NCBI GenBank assembly: GCA_963765075.1
Contig: CAVXVA010000001.1
Coordinates: forward strand, 62,001 to 126,000
Direction: 5' to 3'
From: JAENVU01 sp963765075
GTDB taxonomy: Bacteria; Actinomycetota; Acidimicrobiia; IMCC26256; JAENVU01
DNA length: 64,000 nt
The position numbers were made by a program, and so were the translations under genes. The notes under the pieces were generated by a model that worked only from the letters and a program-made list of their open reading frames with translations, searched no databases and had not been told where the DNA came from. Positions 27,801 through 36,009 of this stretch are shown here, piece by piece. Numbering within the stretch: position 1 is the stretch's first letter; each line of letters opens with the position of its first letter.

Positions 27801-28265
27801 TTACAACTCGGCCAACACCTTTGCCAGCGCCTTCGGCTTCTTGAAGATGGCTTTGACCGTGCCTTGGTAGCGATACCGAACGATGCCGGTTTCGTCCACG
27901 ATGAAGACCGATCGCTTGACCGGCATCGCCTTGTTGCCTTTCACGCCGAACGAATCGGCGACGGCGAGGTCGACGTCGGCCAGCAAAGCGAAGGGGAACT
28001 CCTCTTTGGCGATCCACTTCTCGTGGGAGTCCACGTCTTGGGGTGAGATGCCGAGCACGACCGCGCCGGCTTGCTCGAACTCCGCGATGTCATCACGGTA
28101 CGAGCGCAGTTGGATTGTTCAGCCGGGGGTGAAGTCACCCGGATAGAAGGCGATGACCACCTTCCGGCCCCGGAACTCGGACAACGTGTAGTCCCGTCGC
28201 GTCTGCCCTTCGACTCCGGGGAGGGTGAAGTCAGGGGCGGCGTCGCCGACCTCGGGTCCACTCAT
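27801..28265 (-). CDS. Peroxiredoxin (Bcp/PrxQ type) with in-frame TGA at the catalytic site: candidate selenoprotein
   Basis: Thiol/selenol peroxidase of the AhpC/TSA family, 154 residues if the TGA is read through. The frame from ATG 28265 (AAGGA seven bases upstream) gives MSGPEVGDAAPDFTLPGVEG, GRKVVIAFYPGDFTPG, then TGA at 28119-28121 (residue 49), then TIQLRSYRDDIAEFEQAGAV, GISPQDVDSHEKW, KRSVFIVDETGIVRYRY and a normal TAA. The family requires Cys exactly where TGA stands (TPGCT). No frame change is needed on either side, unlike the interrupted genes nearby. The protein contains no cysteine, so it would be a 1-Sec enzyme. Alternatives are a TGC-to-TGA sequence error or a fresh nonsense mutation. 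No sel genes are visible here. Confidence 0.82.
28078..28111 (-). promoter_or_regulatory. Candidate bacterial SECIS hairpin after the TGA
   Basis: On the mRNA strand, 7 nt after the TGA, AACU-G-CGC can pair with GCG-G-AGUU: four pairs, a G-G mismatch and three pairs, closing an 18-nt loop whose centre is about 24 nt from the TGA. Bacterial SECIS elements lie immediately 3' of UGA at such a distance. The loop could fold further (GAU-gac-AUC). Folded by eye only; not conserved-sequence tested. Confidence 0.4.
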
Positions 28266-28293
28266 ATTGATGTCCTTCCGGTGAGGTCGTCGA

Positions 28294-29046
28294 TCACGAC
28301 ATTGCGGCTTCGAGCACAGACTCGGAGATGTCGAAGTTGGCGTAGACGTTCTGCACGTCGTCGTGTTCCTCCAGCGTGTCGATCACCCGCAGCACCGACT
28401 TCGCCGTCGACGCGTCCTCGAGCGGGACGGTCTGTTGCGGGAGCCGGGTCACGTCGCAGCTCAAGAACGCGATGCCCGCGTCTTCGAGCGCGGCGCGCAC
28501 GGCCGTGAGGTCGGCCGCCGCCGTAACGACCGTCCACGTTTCGCCGTGGTCCTCGACGTCTTCGGCGCCGGCATCGAGCACTGCGAGCATGAGGTCGTCT
28601 TCATCGGCCGCCGACTTCTCGATGAGCACGAGGCCCTTGCGCTCGAACTGCCACGCCACTGCGCCCGGCTCCGAGAGCGACCCGCCATTGCGAGTGAAGA
28701 TGTTCTTGACCTCGGATCCCGTGCGATTCCGGTTGTCGGTCAGCGTCTCGACCAGCACCGCCACGCCGTGGGGCGCGTAGCCCTCGTAGTTGACCTCTTC
28801 GTAGCTGACGCCCTCGAGTTCACCGATCCCCCGCTTGATCGCGCGTTCGATGTTGTCCTTGGGCATCGAGGCGTCGCGCGCCTTCTGCACCATGGTCCGC
28901 AGCGTGGGGTTCCCCTCGATGTCGCCACCACCCTGGCGGGCGGCAACTTCAATCTGTCGGGCGAGGCGGGCGAAGACCTTGCCCCGGGCGGCATCGGCCG
29001 CACCCTTCGCGTGCTTGATCGAATGCCACTTGGAATGGCCAGACAT
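28294..29046 (-). CDS. YebC/TACO1-family translational regulator
   Basis: 250 residues of the YebC family, which eases ribosome stalling at proline stretches and had been described as a transcriptional regulator. Starts MSGHSKWHSIKHAKGAADAARGK, then GGGDIEGNPTLRTMVQKAR, MPKDNIERAIKRG, YEGYAPHGVAVLVETLTDNRNRT and the later domains. Directly follows pdxT (stop and start abut) and precedes the peroxiredoxin by 28 bp. In most actinobacteria yebC is followed by ruvC; here five genes intervene. Confidence 0.95.
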   Translation of the reverse strand: MSGHSKWHSIKHAKGAADAARGKVFARLARQIEVAARQGGGDIEGNPTLRTMVQKARDASMPKDNIERAIKRGIGELEGVSYEEVNYEGYAPHGVAVLVETLTDNRNRTGSEVKNIFTRNGGSLSEPGAVAWQFERKGLVLIEKSAADEDDLMLAVLDAGAEDVEDHGETWTVVTAAADLTAVRAALEDAGIAFLSCDVTRLPQQTVPLEDASTAKSVLRVIDTLEEHDDVQNVYANFDISESVLEAAMS

Positions 29047-29619
29047 CTAGGCAACCTCCTGCAGGAACCGTTCGTGAACTCGGAAGTCTCCGGCGAGCTC
29101 GGGATGGAATGCGCTGACCCACACGTGGCCTTCTCGGGCGAACACCGGACGCCCATTGTGCTCTGCCAGCACCTCGACCGCACCTCCGACCGATTCGATG
29201 GCCGGTGCCCGGATGAAGACCCCGCGAAACGGGCCGCCCGCCAGGGCCGAGATCTCCAGGTCGACCTCGAACGAATCGCGCTGGCGACCGTAGGCATTGC
29301 GCCGGGCGACGATGTCGATCGCGTCGAGGGGCACCTGATCGGCCCGCCCGTCGACGACCTCGTGGGCCAAGACGATGAGACCGGCACAGGTGCCCAACAC
29401 CGGGAGACCGTCGGCGATCGCGGCGGTGAGTGGCTCGCGGAGCTCGGCCGAAGCCAACAGGTGCGAGATGGTCGTCGACTCGCCGCCGGGGATCACCAAG
29501 AGATCGATCGCACCAAGATGTTCGGGGGTGCGGACGTCGACGGTCTCCGCGCCCAACGTTGCCAGGATTTCGCGATGTTCTCGAAACGCACCCTGGAGTG
29601 CGAGGACCCCGGCCTTCAC
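29047..29619 (-). CDS. pdxT: PdxT, glutaminase subunit of pyridoxal 5'-phosphate synthase
   Basis: Supplies ammonia to PdxS for vitamin B6 synthesis. 190 residues: GVLALQGAFREHREIL, LVIPGGESTTISHLL, nucleophile GTCAGLIVLA (Cys near 77), AYGRQRDSFE, and the His/Glu pair in VSAFHPELAGDFRVHERFL. Overlaps pdxS by 4 nt, a normal pdxS-pdxT pair. Confidence 0.97.
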   Translation of the reverse strand: MKAGVLALQGAFREHREILATLGAETVDVRTPEHLGAIDLLVIPGGESTTISHLLASAELREPLTAAIADGLPVLGTCAGLIVLAHEVVDGRADQVPLDAIDIVARRNAYGRQRDSFEVDLEISALAGGPFRGVFIRAPAIESVGGAVEVLAEHNGRPVFAREGHVWVSAFHPELAGDFRVHERFLQEVA

Positions 29620-30509
29620 CAGCCGCGGTCGGCAAACGTCACGTCGAGCTGGCCGATCTCGGCACCGGGCATCGCCGCACCGAGGCCGCGCGAGACCTTG
29701 GTGACGATCGACGCGTCGGCAAAGTGGGTGGTGGCCTCGACGATCGCCTTCGCCATGATCTCGGGCTGCTCGCTCTTGAAGATCCCCGAGCCCACGAACA
29801 CCGCCTGCGCGCCCAGTTGCATCACGAGTGCGGCATCGGCCGGGGTCGCAATCCCGCCGGCACAGAACATCGGGACCGGGAGCTCGCCGCGCTGCGCGAC
29901 CTCCTGGACCAGATCGAGCGGAGCCCGGAGTTCCTTGGCCCAGCCGAACAGTTCCTCCGGGCTCGCGGTGGTCATCGAGCGGATGTCACCGAGAATCGAA
30001 CGCAGATGACGCACGGCCTCGACGATGTTGCCCGTACCCGCTTCACCCTTGGATCGGATCATGCATGCGCCTTCGCTGATCCGACGCAACGCCTCACCGA
30101 GGTTGGTCGCACCACAGACGAACGGCACGGTGAAGGCCCACTTGTCGACGTGATATGCCTCGTCGGCCGGCGTCAACACCTCGGACTCGTCGATGTAGTC
30201 GACTCCGAGCGACTGGAGGACCTGGGCTTCGGCGAAGTGGCCGATCCGACATTTGGCCATCACGGGAATCGTGACCGCGGCCTGGATTCCCTCGATCATC
30301 GCCGGGTCCGACATCCGCGCCACCCCGCCGTCGCGACGAATGTCCGACGGCACCCGCTCGAGCGCCATCACTGCGGTCGCGCCGGCGTCTTCGGCGATCC
30401 GGGCCTGCTCGGCGTCAACAACGTCCATGATGACGCCGCCGCGCAGCATCTCGGCCAGGCCCCGCTTGACCCGCGCCGTGCCGATGTCAGGAGTATCGGA
30501 TCCGCTCAT
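29616..30509 (-). CDS. pdxS: PdxS, pyridoxal 5'-phosphate synthase lyase subunit
   Basis: 297-residue (beta/alpha)8 enzyme that builds PLP from ribose 5-phosphate, glyceraldehyde 3-phosphate and ammonia. Seen: RVKRGLAEMLRGGVIMDVV, MALERVPSDIRRDGGVARMSDP, VMAKCRIGHFAEAQ (catalytic Lys), DYIDESEVLTPADE, FVCGATNLGEALRRI, MIRSKGEAGTGN (second Lys) and FCAGGIATPADAALVMQLGA. First gene of the pdxS-pdxT-yebC-prx run. Confidence 0.98.
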   Translation of the reverse strand: MSGSDTPDIGTARVKRGLAEMLRGGVIMDVVDAEQARIAEDAGATAVMALERVPSDIRRDGGVARMSDPAMIEGIQAAVTIPVMAKCRIGHFAEAQVLQSLGVDYIDESEVLTPADEAYHVDKWAFTVPFVCGATNLGEALRRISEGACMIRSKGEAGTGNIVEAVRHLRSILGDIRSMTTASPEELFGWAKELRAPLDLVQEVAQRGELPVPMFCAGGIATPADAALVMQLGAQAVFVGSGIFKSEQPEIMAKAIVEATTHFADASIVTKVSRGLGAAMPGAEIGQLDVTFADRGW

Positions 30510-30573
30510 TACTCACCTCGAAGTGAACCTGCGTGACCCGCCGATGCTACCGGTGGGCGCGCCGAGGTCCCGA

Positions 30574-31605
30574 CTACTTGTTGGGTGGCGTGGCCGCAGG
30601 AGCCGGGATGACGGTGATCGCGTAACTCGGGTCGGGGAGTTCGACCCAGGTCGAACCGGGGGTGAGCCTGATCGGCACGCCATTGGGATCGACGAACTTC
30701 ATCGGTTGTGCCTTGTCGGGCCGACTCCAGGTGCCATCGATGACGGCGCCGTTGGTGAAGATCTTCACGGGCCCTTCGCCGACGAGTTGGGCCTCGGCCC
30801 CGATTTGGCCGACGCCACCGGCGTAGGGAACCGGGAGCACGACGACGTTCTTCGGCGCGATCTGGGCTCCGGACTTCGTGAGGAATGGTCCGGCCGAGGT
30901 GGACCGCAGCCAGGTGCCCGAGGCTGGGTCCCAGGTGTAGGTCGGGGCGAACTCGCGGTTGGAGAACGCGATGGTGACGCCGGCGACGGCGATTCCCTGG
31001 GTCGATACCTTCCGGACATAGTCGAACAGTGGCGGAGGCGGAACCGGCTGGCCGCCCTTCGTGAACAGTTCCGCCGGCCGGGCGTAGAGATTGTGCGGAG
31101 CTTGCCGGCTGGAATCACGGAACATCGCGCTCCCTGCCCGGCTCTCATCCACGAGCGTGACCGGAGCCTGGGTGATCCCGTCGATCGCGTACTTGGCACC
31201 ACCCGAGAACGCGAACACTCCTCCGACCGGCCACACGATGAGCGAATCGGTCAGCCGCACCGACCGCACCGGTCCGACCACGTCGGGGACCTGCGAGTGG
31301 AACATGGCGAGGAAGCGGGTGGCCTCGCCCTCCACGACCTCGTCCCACACGATGTCGGCCTGTTCGATGCCCGTTTGGGGGCGCGCCTTGCTGGAGTCGT
31401 TGTCGATCTTGATGGAGACGACCGGGCGACCCTGCGCCCCGCCATCGAGATCCGGAAGTCCGGTGAGCGGCGCGACCGGTGGTGGGGCCGTGGTGGTCGT
31501 GGTCGACGGCTTCGCCTTGGGCTTCGGCGTTGCCTTGCTCTCGCTCCCACCACACCCGGCGACGGCAATCACCGCACCCACGACGACCGCGAGCGCCCTC
31601 TTCAC
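30574..31605 (-). CDS. DUF3048 (YerB-like) lipoprotein
   Basis: 343 residues. Signal peptide with lipobox (KRALAVVVGAVIAVAGCGG), a Lys/Pro/Thr linker, then the DUF3048 domain: LTGLPDLDGGAQGRPVVSIKIDN, ARPQTGIEQADIVWDEVVEGEATRFLAM, VGPVRSVRLTDSLIV, SSRQAPHNLYA, and a C-terminal DUF3048_C half (YTWDPASGTWLRS; GTWSRPDKAQPMKFVDPNG). The GTG at 31605 has GGAGG just upstream and overlaps the htpX stop. Cell-surface protein of unknown function. Confidence 0.88.
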   Translation of the reverse strand: MKRALAVVVGAVIAVAGCGGSESKATPKPKAKPSTTTTTAPPPVAPLTGLPDLDGGAQGRPVVSIKIDNDSSKARPQTGIEQADIVWDEVVEGEATRFLAMFHSQVPDVVGPVRSVRLTDSLIVWPVGGVFAFSGGAKYAIDGITQAPVTLVDESRAGSAMFRDSSRQAPHNLYARPAELFTKGGQPVPPPPLFDYVRKVSTQGIAVAGVTIAFSNREFAPTYTWDPASGTWLRSTSAGPFLTKSGAQIAPKNVVVLPVPYAGGVGQIGAEAQLVGEGPVKIFTNGAVIDGTWSRPDKAQPMKFVDPNGVPIRLTPGSTWVELPDPSYAITVIPAPAATPPNK

Positions 31606-32531
31606 ATTGCCTCCAGGGCGGCGATCCGCTCGGCGAGCGGGGGGTGAGTATCGAACTTGCGATTGAGCTTGTTGCCCCGTGCGGTCGCGCCCGGCGCCTT
31701 GTCGTTCTCGCGTTCGAGTGGACTCTCGATCCAAAGTTGGGCGGTGGCTCGAGTGGCGTGGTGGACCACGGTCTGATCCTCCTGCAGCTTCTTCAGCGCC
31801 GAAATCAGCCCCGGCGGGTAGCGAGTGAGCTGCACGCCCGACGCGTCGGCGAGGAGTTCGCGCCGCCGACTCACCGCGAACTGCATCAGCTGCGCCGCGA
31901 AGGGTGCCAGCACCAACAACGCCATCGCGAGAATCGCCAGGATCATGCCGGCGCCGCCGCTGTTGTTGTTGTCGTTGCGCTCGGAGCGGCCACCGAACCA
32001 CATGAAGCGCAATCCCAGGTCGGCCATGAGCGCCACCGCGCCGACCGCCGTCACCGCGATCGTCGAGACCAGGATGTCGTAGTTGCGCACGTGGCTGAGC
32101 TCGTGAGCCAACACGCCCTCGAGTTCGACTCGGTTCATAATGGCCAGCAGACCCGTGGTAACGGCCAGGGCCGCGTGTTCGGGGTTGCGACCGGTCGCGA
32201 ACGCGTTCGGTGCCGGATCGTCGACCACGTAGAGCCGAGGTTTGGGCAGGCCCGCCGCGATGCACAGGCCTTCGACGAGGTTGTGATAGCGGGCGTACTC
32301 GGGACCGTCGGCCGGCGTGGCCCGGCTCGCGGCCAGCGCGATCTTGTCCGACAGGAAGTACGAGGTCCACGCCATTCCGATCGCGATCGCGATCGCGATC
32401 GGCACGATGGCCACACCGGCCCGGAACAAGACGCCGAGCGCGACCGCGACCGCCGCGATGAGGAACACGAAGGCGGCCAGCATCAAGAACGTGCGGCGCT
32501 TGTTGCGCGCGATTTGTTCGTACATTCCCAC
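31602..32531 (-). CDS. htpX: HtpX-like M48 membrane zinc metalloprotease
   Basis: 309 residues: two N-terminal membrane helices, LSDKIALAAS, LPKPRLYVVDDPAPNAFATGRNPEHAALAVTTG in parts, zinc site LAHELSHVRNYDI (HExxH-like HELSH), two further helices and the downstream Glu in RRRELLADASGVQLTRYP. Degrades damaged membrane proteins. Lies directly after lemA, a very common lemA-htpX pair. Confidence 0.95.
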   Translation of the reverse strand: MGMYEQIARNKRRTFLMLAAFVFLIAAVAVALGVLFRAGVAIVPIAIAIAIGMAWTSYFLSDKIALAASRATPADGPEYARYHNLVEGLCIAAGLPKPRLYVVDDPAPNAFATGRNPEHAALAVTTGLLAIMNRVELEGVLAHELSHVRNYDILVSTIAVTAVGAVALMADLGLRFMWFGGRSERNDNNNSGGAGMILAILAMALLVLAPFAAQLMQFAVSRRRELLADASGVQLTRYPPGLISALKKLQEDQTVVHHATRATAQLWIESPLERENDKAPGATARGNKLNRKFDTHPPLAERIAALEAM

Positions 32532-32552
32532 GAGGTCAGCTCTCAGCGAGGG

Positions 32553-33110
32553 TTAGAACTGGACCGAGACCGGGCCCTGCTCCGTCGGGTCACCCTCGAA
32601 GTACTCGCGGGCCGTGAAGTTGAACATTCCGGCCAACACGTTGGCCGGAACCGCCTGGATCTTGTTGTTGTAGCCGAGCACGGAGTCGTTGTAGAACTGC
32701 CGTGAATAGGCGATCTTGTCCTCGGTCGAGGTGATCTCTTCCTGCAGCGACAGGAAGTTCTGGTTCGCCTTCAGGTCCGGGTACGCCTCGGCGACGGCAA
32801 ACAAGCTCTTCAGCGTGCCGCTCAGCGCGTTCTCCGCCTGCGCCTGGGCCCGGGGGGTCCCGTTTTCGGCGTTGATGGCGTTGGCCCGGGCCGCGGTGAC
32901 GGCCTCGAACACGCCCTTCTCGTGGGCGGCGTAGCCCTTGACCGTCTCGACCAGGTTCGGGATCAGATCGTGGCGGCGCTTGAGTTGCACCGCGATCTGG
33001 GAGAACGCGTTGTCGATGCGGTTGCGGGTCTTGACCAGGCCGTTGTACGTCACGACGACGAAAAGGACCAGCAAGACCACCACCACTGCGATGATGATCC
33101 AAATAGCCAT
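32553..33110 (-). CDS. lemA: LemA family protein
   Basis: 185 residues: an N-terminal membrane helix (IWIIIAVVVVLLVLFVVVTYNGLV), then the helical LemA domain (RIDNAFSQIAVQLKRRHDLIPNLVETVKGY in parts; FLSLQEEITSTEDKIAYSRQFYNDSV in parts) and a Phe-containing end (FNFTAREYFEG). Coupled in position to htpX. The role in envelope quality control is inferred from that pairing. Confidence 0.94.
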   Translation of the reverse strand: MAIWIIIAVVVVLLVLFVVVTYNGLVKTRNRIDNAFSQIAVQLKRRHDLIPNLVETVKGYAAHEKGVFEAVTAARANAINAENGTPRAQAQAENALSGTLKSLFAVAEAYPDLKANQNFLSLQEEITSTEDKIAYSRQFYNDSVLGYNNKIQAVPANVLAGMFNFTAREYFEGDPTEQGPVSVQF

Positions 33111-33154
33111 TGAAGCTCCTCAGGGGACGATCGTGCCCACCATCGTAGAGGCGA

Positions 33155-34265
33155 TCAGGCCGGAACCGACGGCACCGCCGAGCCACCGATGGCAATCGCC
33201 TGCTCGTAGACCTCTACGTAGCGCTCGGCGAGTCGATGGAGCGAGAACTCCAGCACATGCTCGGACGCCGCAGTTTCCAGGCGGGTCCGGAGTCGGCTCG
33301 GAATCGAGCAACTGGGCCAACCCCACGCGGAGGGCGTCGGGATCGTCCGGGGCGACGAGGAGTGCATTGACGTCGTGGTGGGCCACGTTGCGATAGCCCG
33401 GGATGTCCGAGGCCAACACGGCCGTGCCGGCGGCCATCCCTTCGAGCAAGACGATGCCGAAGGACTCCTGACCGAGCGCCGGGGCACAGAACACGGTCGC
33501 GCCGCCCAGGCGGGCGAGTTTCTCGGGTTCGGAGATGCGCCCGAGCCACTCGACGTTTGGCGTGTTTCGGGCCTGGAGCGACTCCGTCTCGGGGCCATCG
33601 GAGGCAACCCACAATGTCGCGTCCCGATCGAGTCCCGCCCAGGCGTCGAGGAGGACCTCGAGCCCTTTCCGCGGCTCGTGACGGCCGAGGAAGAGCACGC
33701 TCGGCCGCGGCGTGAGCCAGGGCTCGACCTTCACGAAGGCGTCGACATCGACGCCGTTCGGAAGGATCACATAGGTGCCGCCGAGCGCGGCCTCGGCCAT
33801 CGCCGCCGCGTCCGGGCTGACCGCCACCCGCACGGCCAGGCGCCGGGCGGCGCTCTCGGCAAGTTTGCGCAGTGCCTTGTATGCCGGCGATCCCGCCTCC
33901 CCCGCGGCGTGGAAGGTCCCGACCTTGGGGATTTCACTCCCGAGCAGCGCCGCACTCGTCGGGCCCGGGACCAATGGTTCGTGCAGGTGCAGCACGTCGG
34001 GCGCGAAGGCACGCAGCGCCTCGAGGGTGCGATCCGACGCCACCCGTTGCTCCTCGGCCATCGGTGAGATCGAACCGTTCGCCGAAAAGCCGACGGTGGC
34101 TCCGACCGTGGTGACCCCCGGCTCGGGCGGTGGGCCGTCGGTCGGGCCGATCACCCGGGCATCGACACCGATCGCCCGCAAGGCCCGGGCGAGGCCCAGC
34201 ACCTGGCCCTGCACGCCGCCGGGGACCGACAGCGAATAGGGGCACAGGATCGAGACCCGCATCAC
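33155..34265 (-). CDS. pimA: PimA-like GT4 mannosyltransferase, frame interrupted near the 3' end
   Basis: Adds the first mannose to phosphatidylinositol on the inner leaflet. N-terminal Rossmann domain MRVSILCPYSLSVPGGVQGQVLG, LHLHEPLVPGPTSAALL, VAVSPDAAAMA, ILPNGVDVDAF, then FLGRHEPRKGLEVLLDAW and the GT4 EX7E region FCAPALGQESFGIVLLEGMAAG. At 33296-33302 one extra base diverts the frame; the next frame gives SRLRTRLETAASEHVLEFSL, ending at 33155. GTG 34265 overlaps the patA stop as GTGA; ATG 34262 is the alternative. Placement in pgsA-patA-pimA strongly supports PimA over other GT4 enzymes. Confidence 0.9.
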
Positions 34266-35228
34266 ACCGGCACCGACGGCTCATTCGGTGGACTCGGTGG
34301 ACTCGGTGGACTCGGTGGACTCGGCGGACTCGGTGCGCCCGGTTGGTCGCTCGGCCAGTTCGGTTGCATGACGTGCCACTGTTCGGGGGCCATGCGAACC
34401 GCCTCTTCGAAGCGATGGGCAAGGAGTTGAGTGATCCGAGTCACGTCCTCGCGGAGCCGACCGCGCCGTTCGACCGGGAGCGGTGCTTCGATCTTCACGA
34501 AGTGATGCCCGTGGGGTCGGAAATACACCGCCGTCGGAATCAACGCGGCGCCGCTGCGAACGGCGAGGGTCGCCGGACCGGCGGGAAGCGTGGTCTCCTC
34601 ACCGAAGAACTCGACCGGAACCCCGTCGCCCGCGAGATCCCGGTCGGCCAGCAGACACACCACTCGGTTCGCGCTGGAGTGCCCGGACGACTCCCGACGC
34701 GGCCGACGGGCCGAGCGGAATCACCTCCATTCCGATGGCGCGCCGCACGTCGGCGAACCATTCGAAGAGTTCCGGAGGCTCGACCGCCTCGACCACCACG
34801 GTGGGGGCAAGCCCTCGCCCGGCCAGCCAGGCCGCCGCAAAGTCGAAGCCGCCGACGTGGGGCAGTGCGAGAATCGCCCCGTTCCCGCGTTCGAGTGCCT
34901 CGGTGATGTGGTGGAACCCGACCGAGGTGACGCGCTCCTCCACCGAACCGCGCGCGTCGGCGGGGAGACGAAACAACTCCAACCAGTACCGCCCGTACGA
35001 GGCGAAGGTGTCCGAGACCGCCCGTTCGAGCGCGATCCCGTTCAGCGATCCGTCGGTCGCTCGTTGCAGATTGCGACGCACGATTCGACGTCGACCACTC
35101 AAGATCGGGGCGAGCGCCACCGCCCGACCGGTTGTCTCCGCGATCGGCGTGGCGACGGCCGATGGCAGCGCGTTGGCGACGATGGCGCCCAATCGGTACG
35201 CCAGATACGACGGGGAGGGCAGTGCCAC
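34262..35228 (-). CDS. Phosphatidylinositol mannoside acyltransferase (PatA-like), frame interrupted
   Basis: Lysophospholipid acyltransferase-fold enzyme that acylates PIM mannose. First frame: MALPSPSYLAYRLGAIVANA to about 34672, with GRRRIVRRNLQRA and the catalytic HxxxxD in LALPHVGGFDFAAAWLA. One base must be skipped at 34669-34676; the next frame gives ANRVVCLLADRDLAG, VEFFGEETTLPAGPATLAVRSGA and RFEEAVRMAPEQWHVMQPNW, the expected family end. A Pro/Ser tail (PSPPSPPSPP) from a 9-bp tandem repeat extends the C-terminus. In the same run as pgsA and pimA. Confidence 0.88.
34287..34331. repeat. 9-bp tandem repeat in the 3' end of the acyltransferase gene
   Basis: Five units of GGTGGACTC (four exact, the last with one change) followed by a degenerate unit. 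On the coding strand they encode the Pro-Ser-Pro tail, so copy-number change keeps the frame. Confidence 0.85.
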
Positions 35229-35232
35229 CGGG

Positions 35233-35952
35233 CTAGGGACGGCTCCGGCGCGTGGTCCGCACCGCCCGTCGTCCCGCCGGCCGGTCCATCGCGCGCCACC
35301 GGCTGACCGGAGCGTCGCCGTCTCCGGATCCGGGCCGACGATGCCGAGCTGCGGCCGATGGCGGGCGGGCCGGGAGATCGGCAGTGGCCTGTCTCCACAC
35401 CAGGAAGAACCGCTGCACCGCGGTCACGGCCATGAGCGCGACCATGATCCACAGCACCGGGACCAATACGTCGAACGCGAGGCCGATGCCGAGCATCACC
35501 ATGCGTTCCGCGCGTTCCATGAGCCCACCGCGGGCGTTGTATCCCAGACCTTCCGCCTTGGCCCGCTCGTACGAGATCAACATCGCGAGTGCGACCGCGG
35601 CCAGCGCGAGAACCGGAAGTCGACCACTGTCGCGGCCGAGGTACCACGCGACGCCGCCGAACACGACTGCATCCGAGGCGCGGTCGATGACCGAATCGAA
35701 GAACGCGCCGCGCGACGAGACCCGGCCCGAGGTGCGGGCGACGGACCCGTCGAGCAAGTCGACCAGGCCGCTCAACGTGAGGCCGATGACACCCCACACG
35801 AGGTGACCGGACGCGATGAACAGCGCGGTCGCGATCGAGAGCACCAAGCCCGTGATGGTCAGGACATCGGGGCCGATGCCCAGTGTGAGCAGGCCCCTGC
35901 CGATGGGGTTGAGTCCGCGGGTCACAGTGGCGCGCAGACGACCGTCGAGCAT
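35233..35952 (-). CDS. pgsA: CDP-alcohol phosphatidyltransferase (PI-phosphate synthase type)
   Basis: Joins CDP-diacylglycerol to inositol phosphate, the first step of phosphatidylinositol and PIM synthesis. Complete CDP-alcohol motif DLLDGSVARTSGR...SRGAFFDSVID (DxxDGxxAR, then GxxxDxxxD) at about 68-95, with six predicted membrane helices and a basic Arg/Pro-rich C-terminal tail. The ATG at 35952 (MLDGRLRATVTRGLNPIG) is preferred; a GTG at 35994 would add 14 unlikely residues. Ends 5 bp before the acyltransferase. Confidence 0.9.
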   Translation of the reverse strand: MLDGRLRATVTRGLNPIGRGLLTLGIGPDVLTITGLVLSIATALFIASGHLVWGVIGLTLSGLVDLLDGSVARTSGRVSSRGAFFDSVIDRASDAVVFGGVAWYLGRDSGRLPVLALAAVALAMLISYERAKAEGLGYNARGGLMERAERMVMLGIGLAFDVLVPVLWIMVALMAVTAVQRFFLVWRQATADLPARPPSAAARHRRPGSGDGDAPVSRWRAMDRPAGRRAVRTTRRSRP

Positions 35953-36009
35953 GTGCGTTCGCACTCCCTCAGATGGTGGCGACGAAGCCGCCACGGTACC
36001 ACCGGGCCA

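Noticed and set aside
27801..28265. Peroxiredoxin as an ordinary frameshift pseudogene
   Set aside because: Both sides of the TGA are in one frame with full family sequence; no indel is needed. A substitution error cannot be excluded and is kept as the main rival explanation.
34287..34331. CRISPR-like array
   Set aside because: The units are 9 bp with no spacers and lie inside a coding region.
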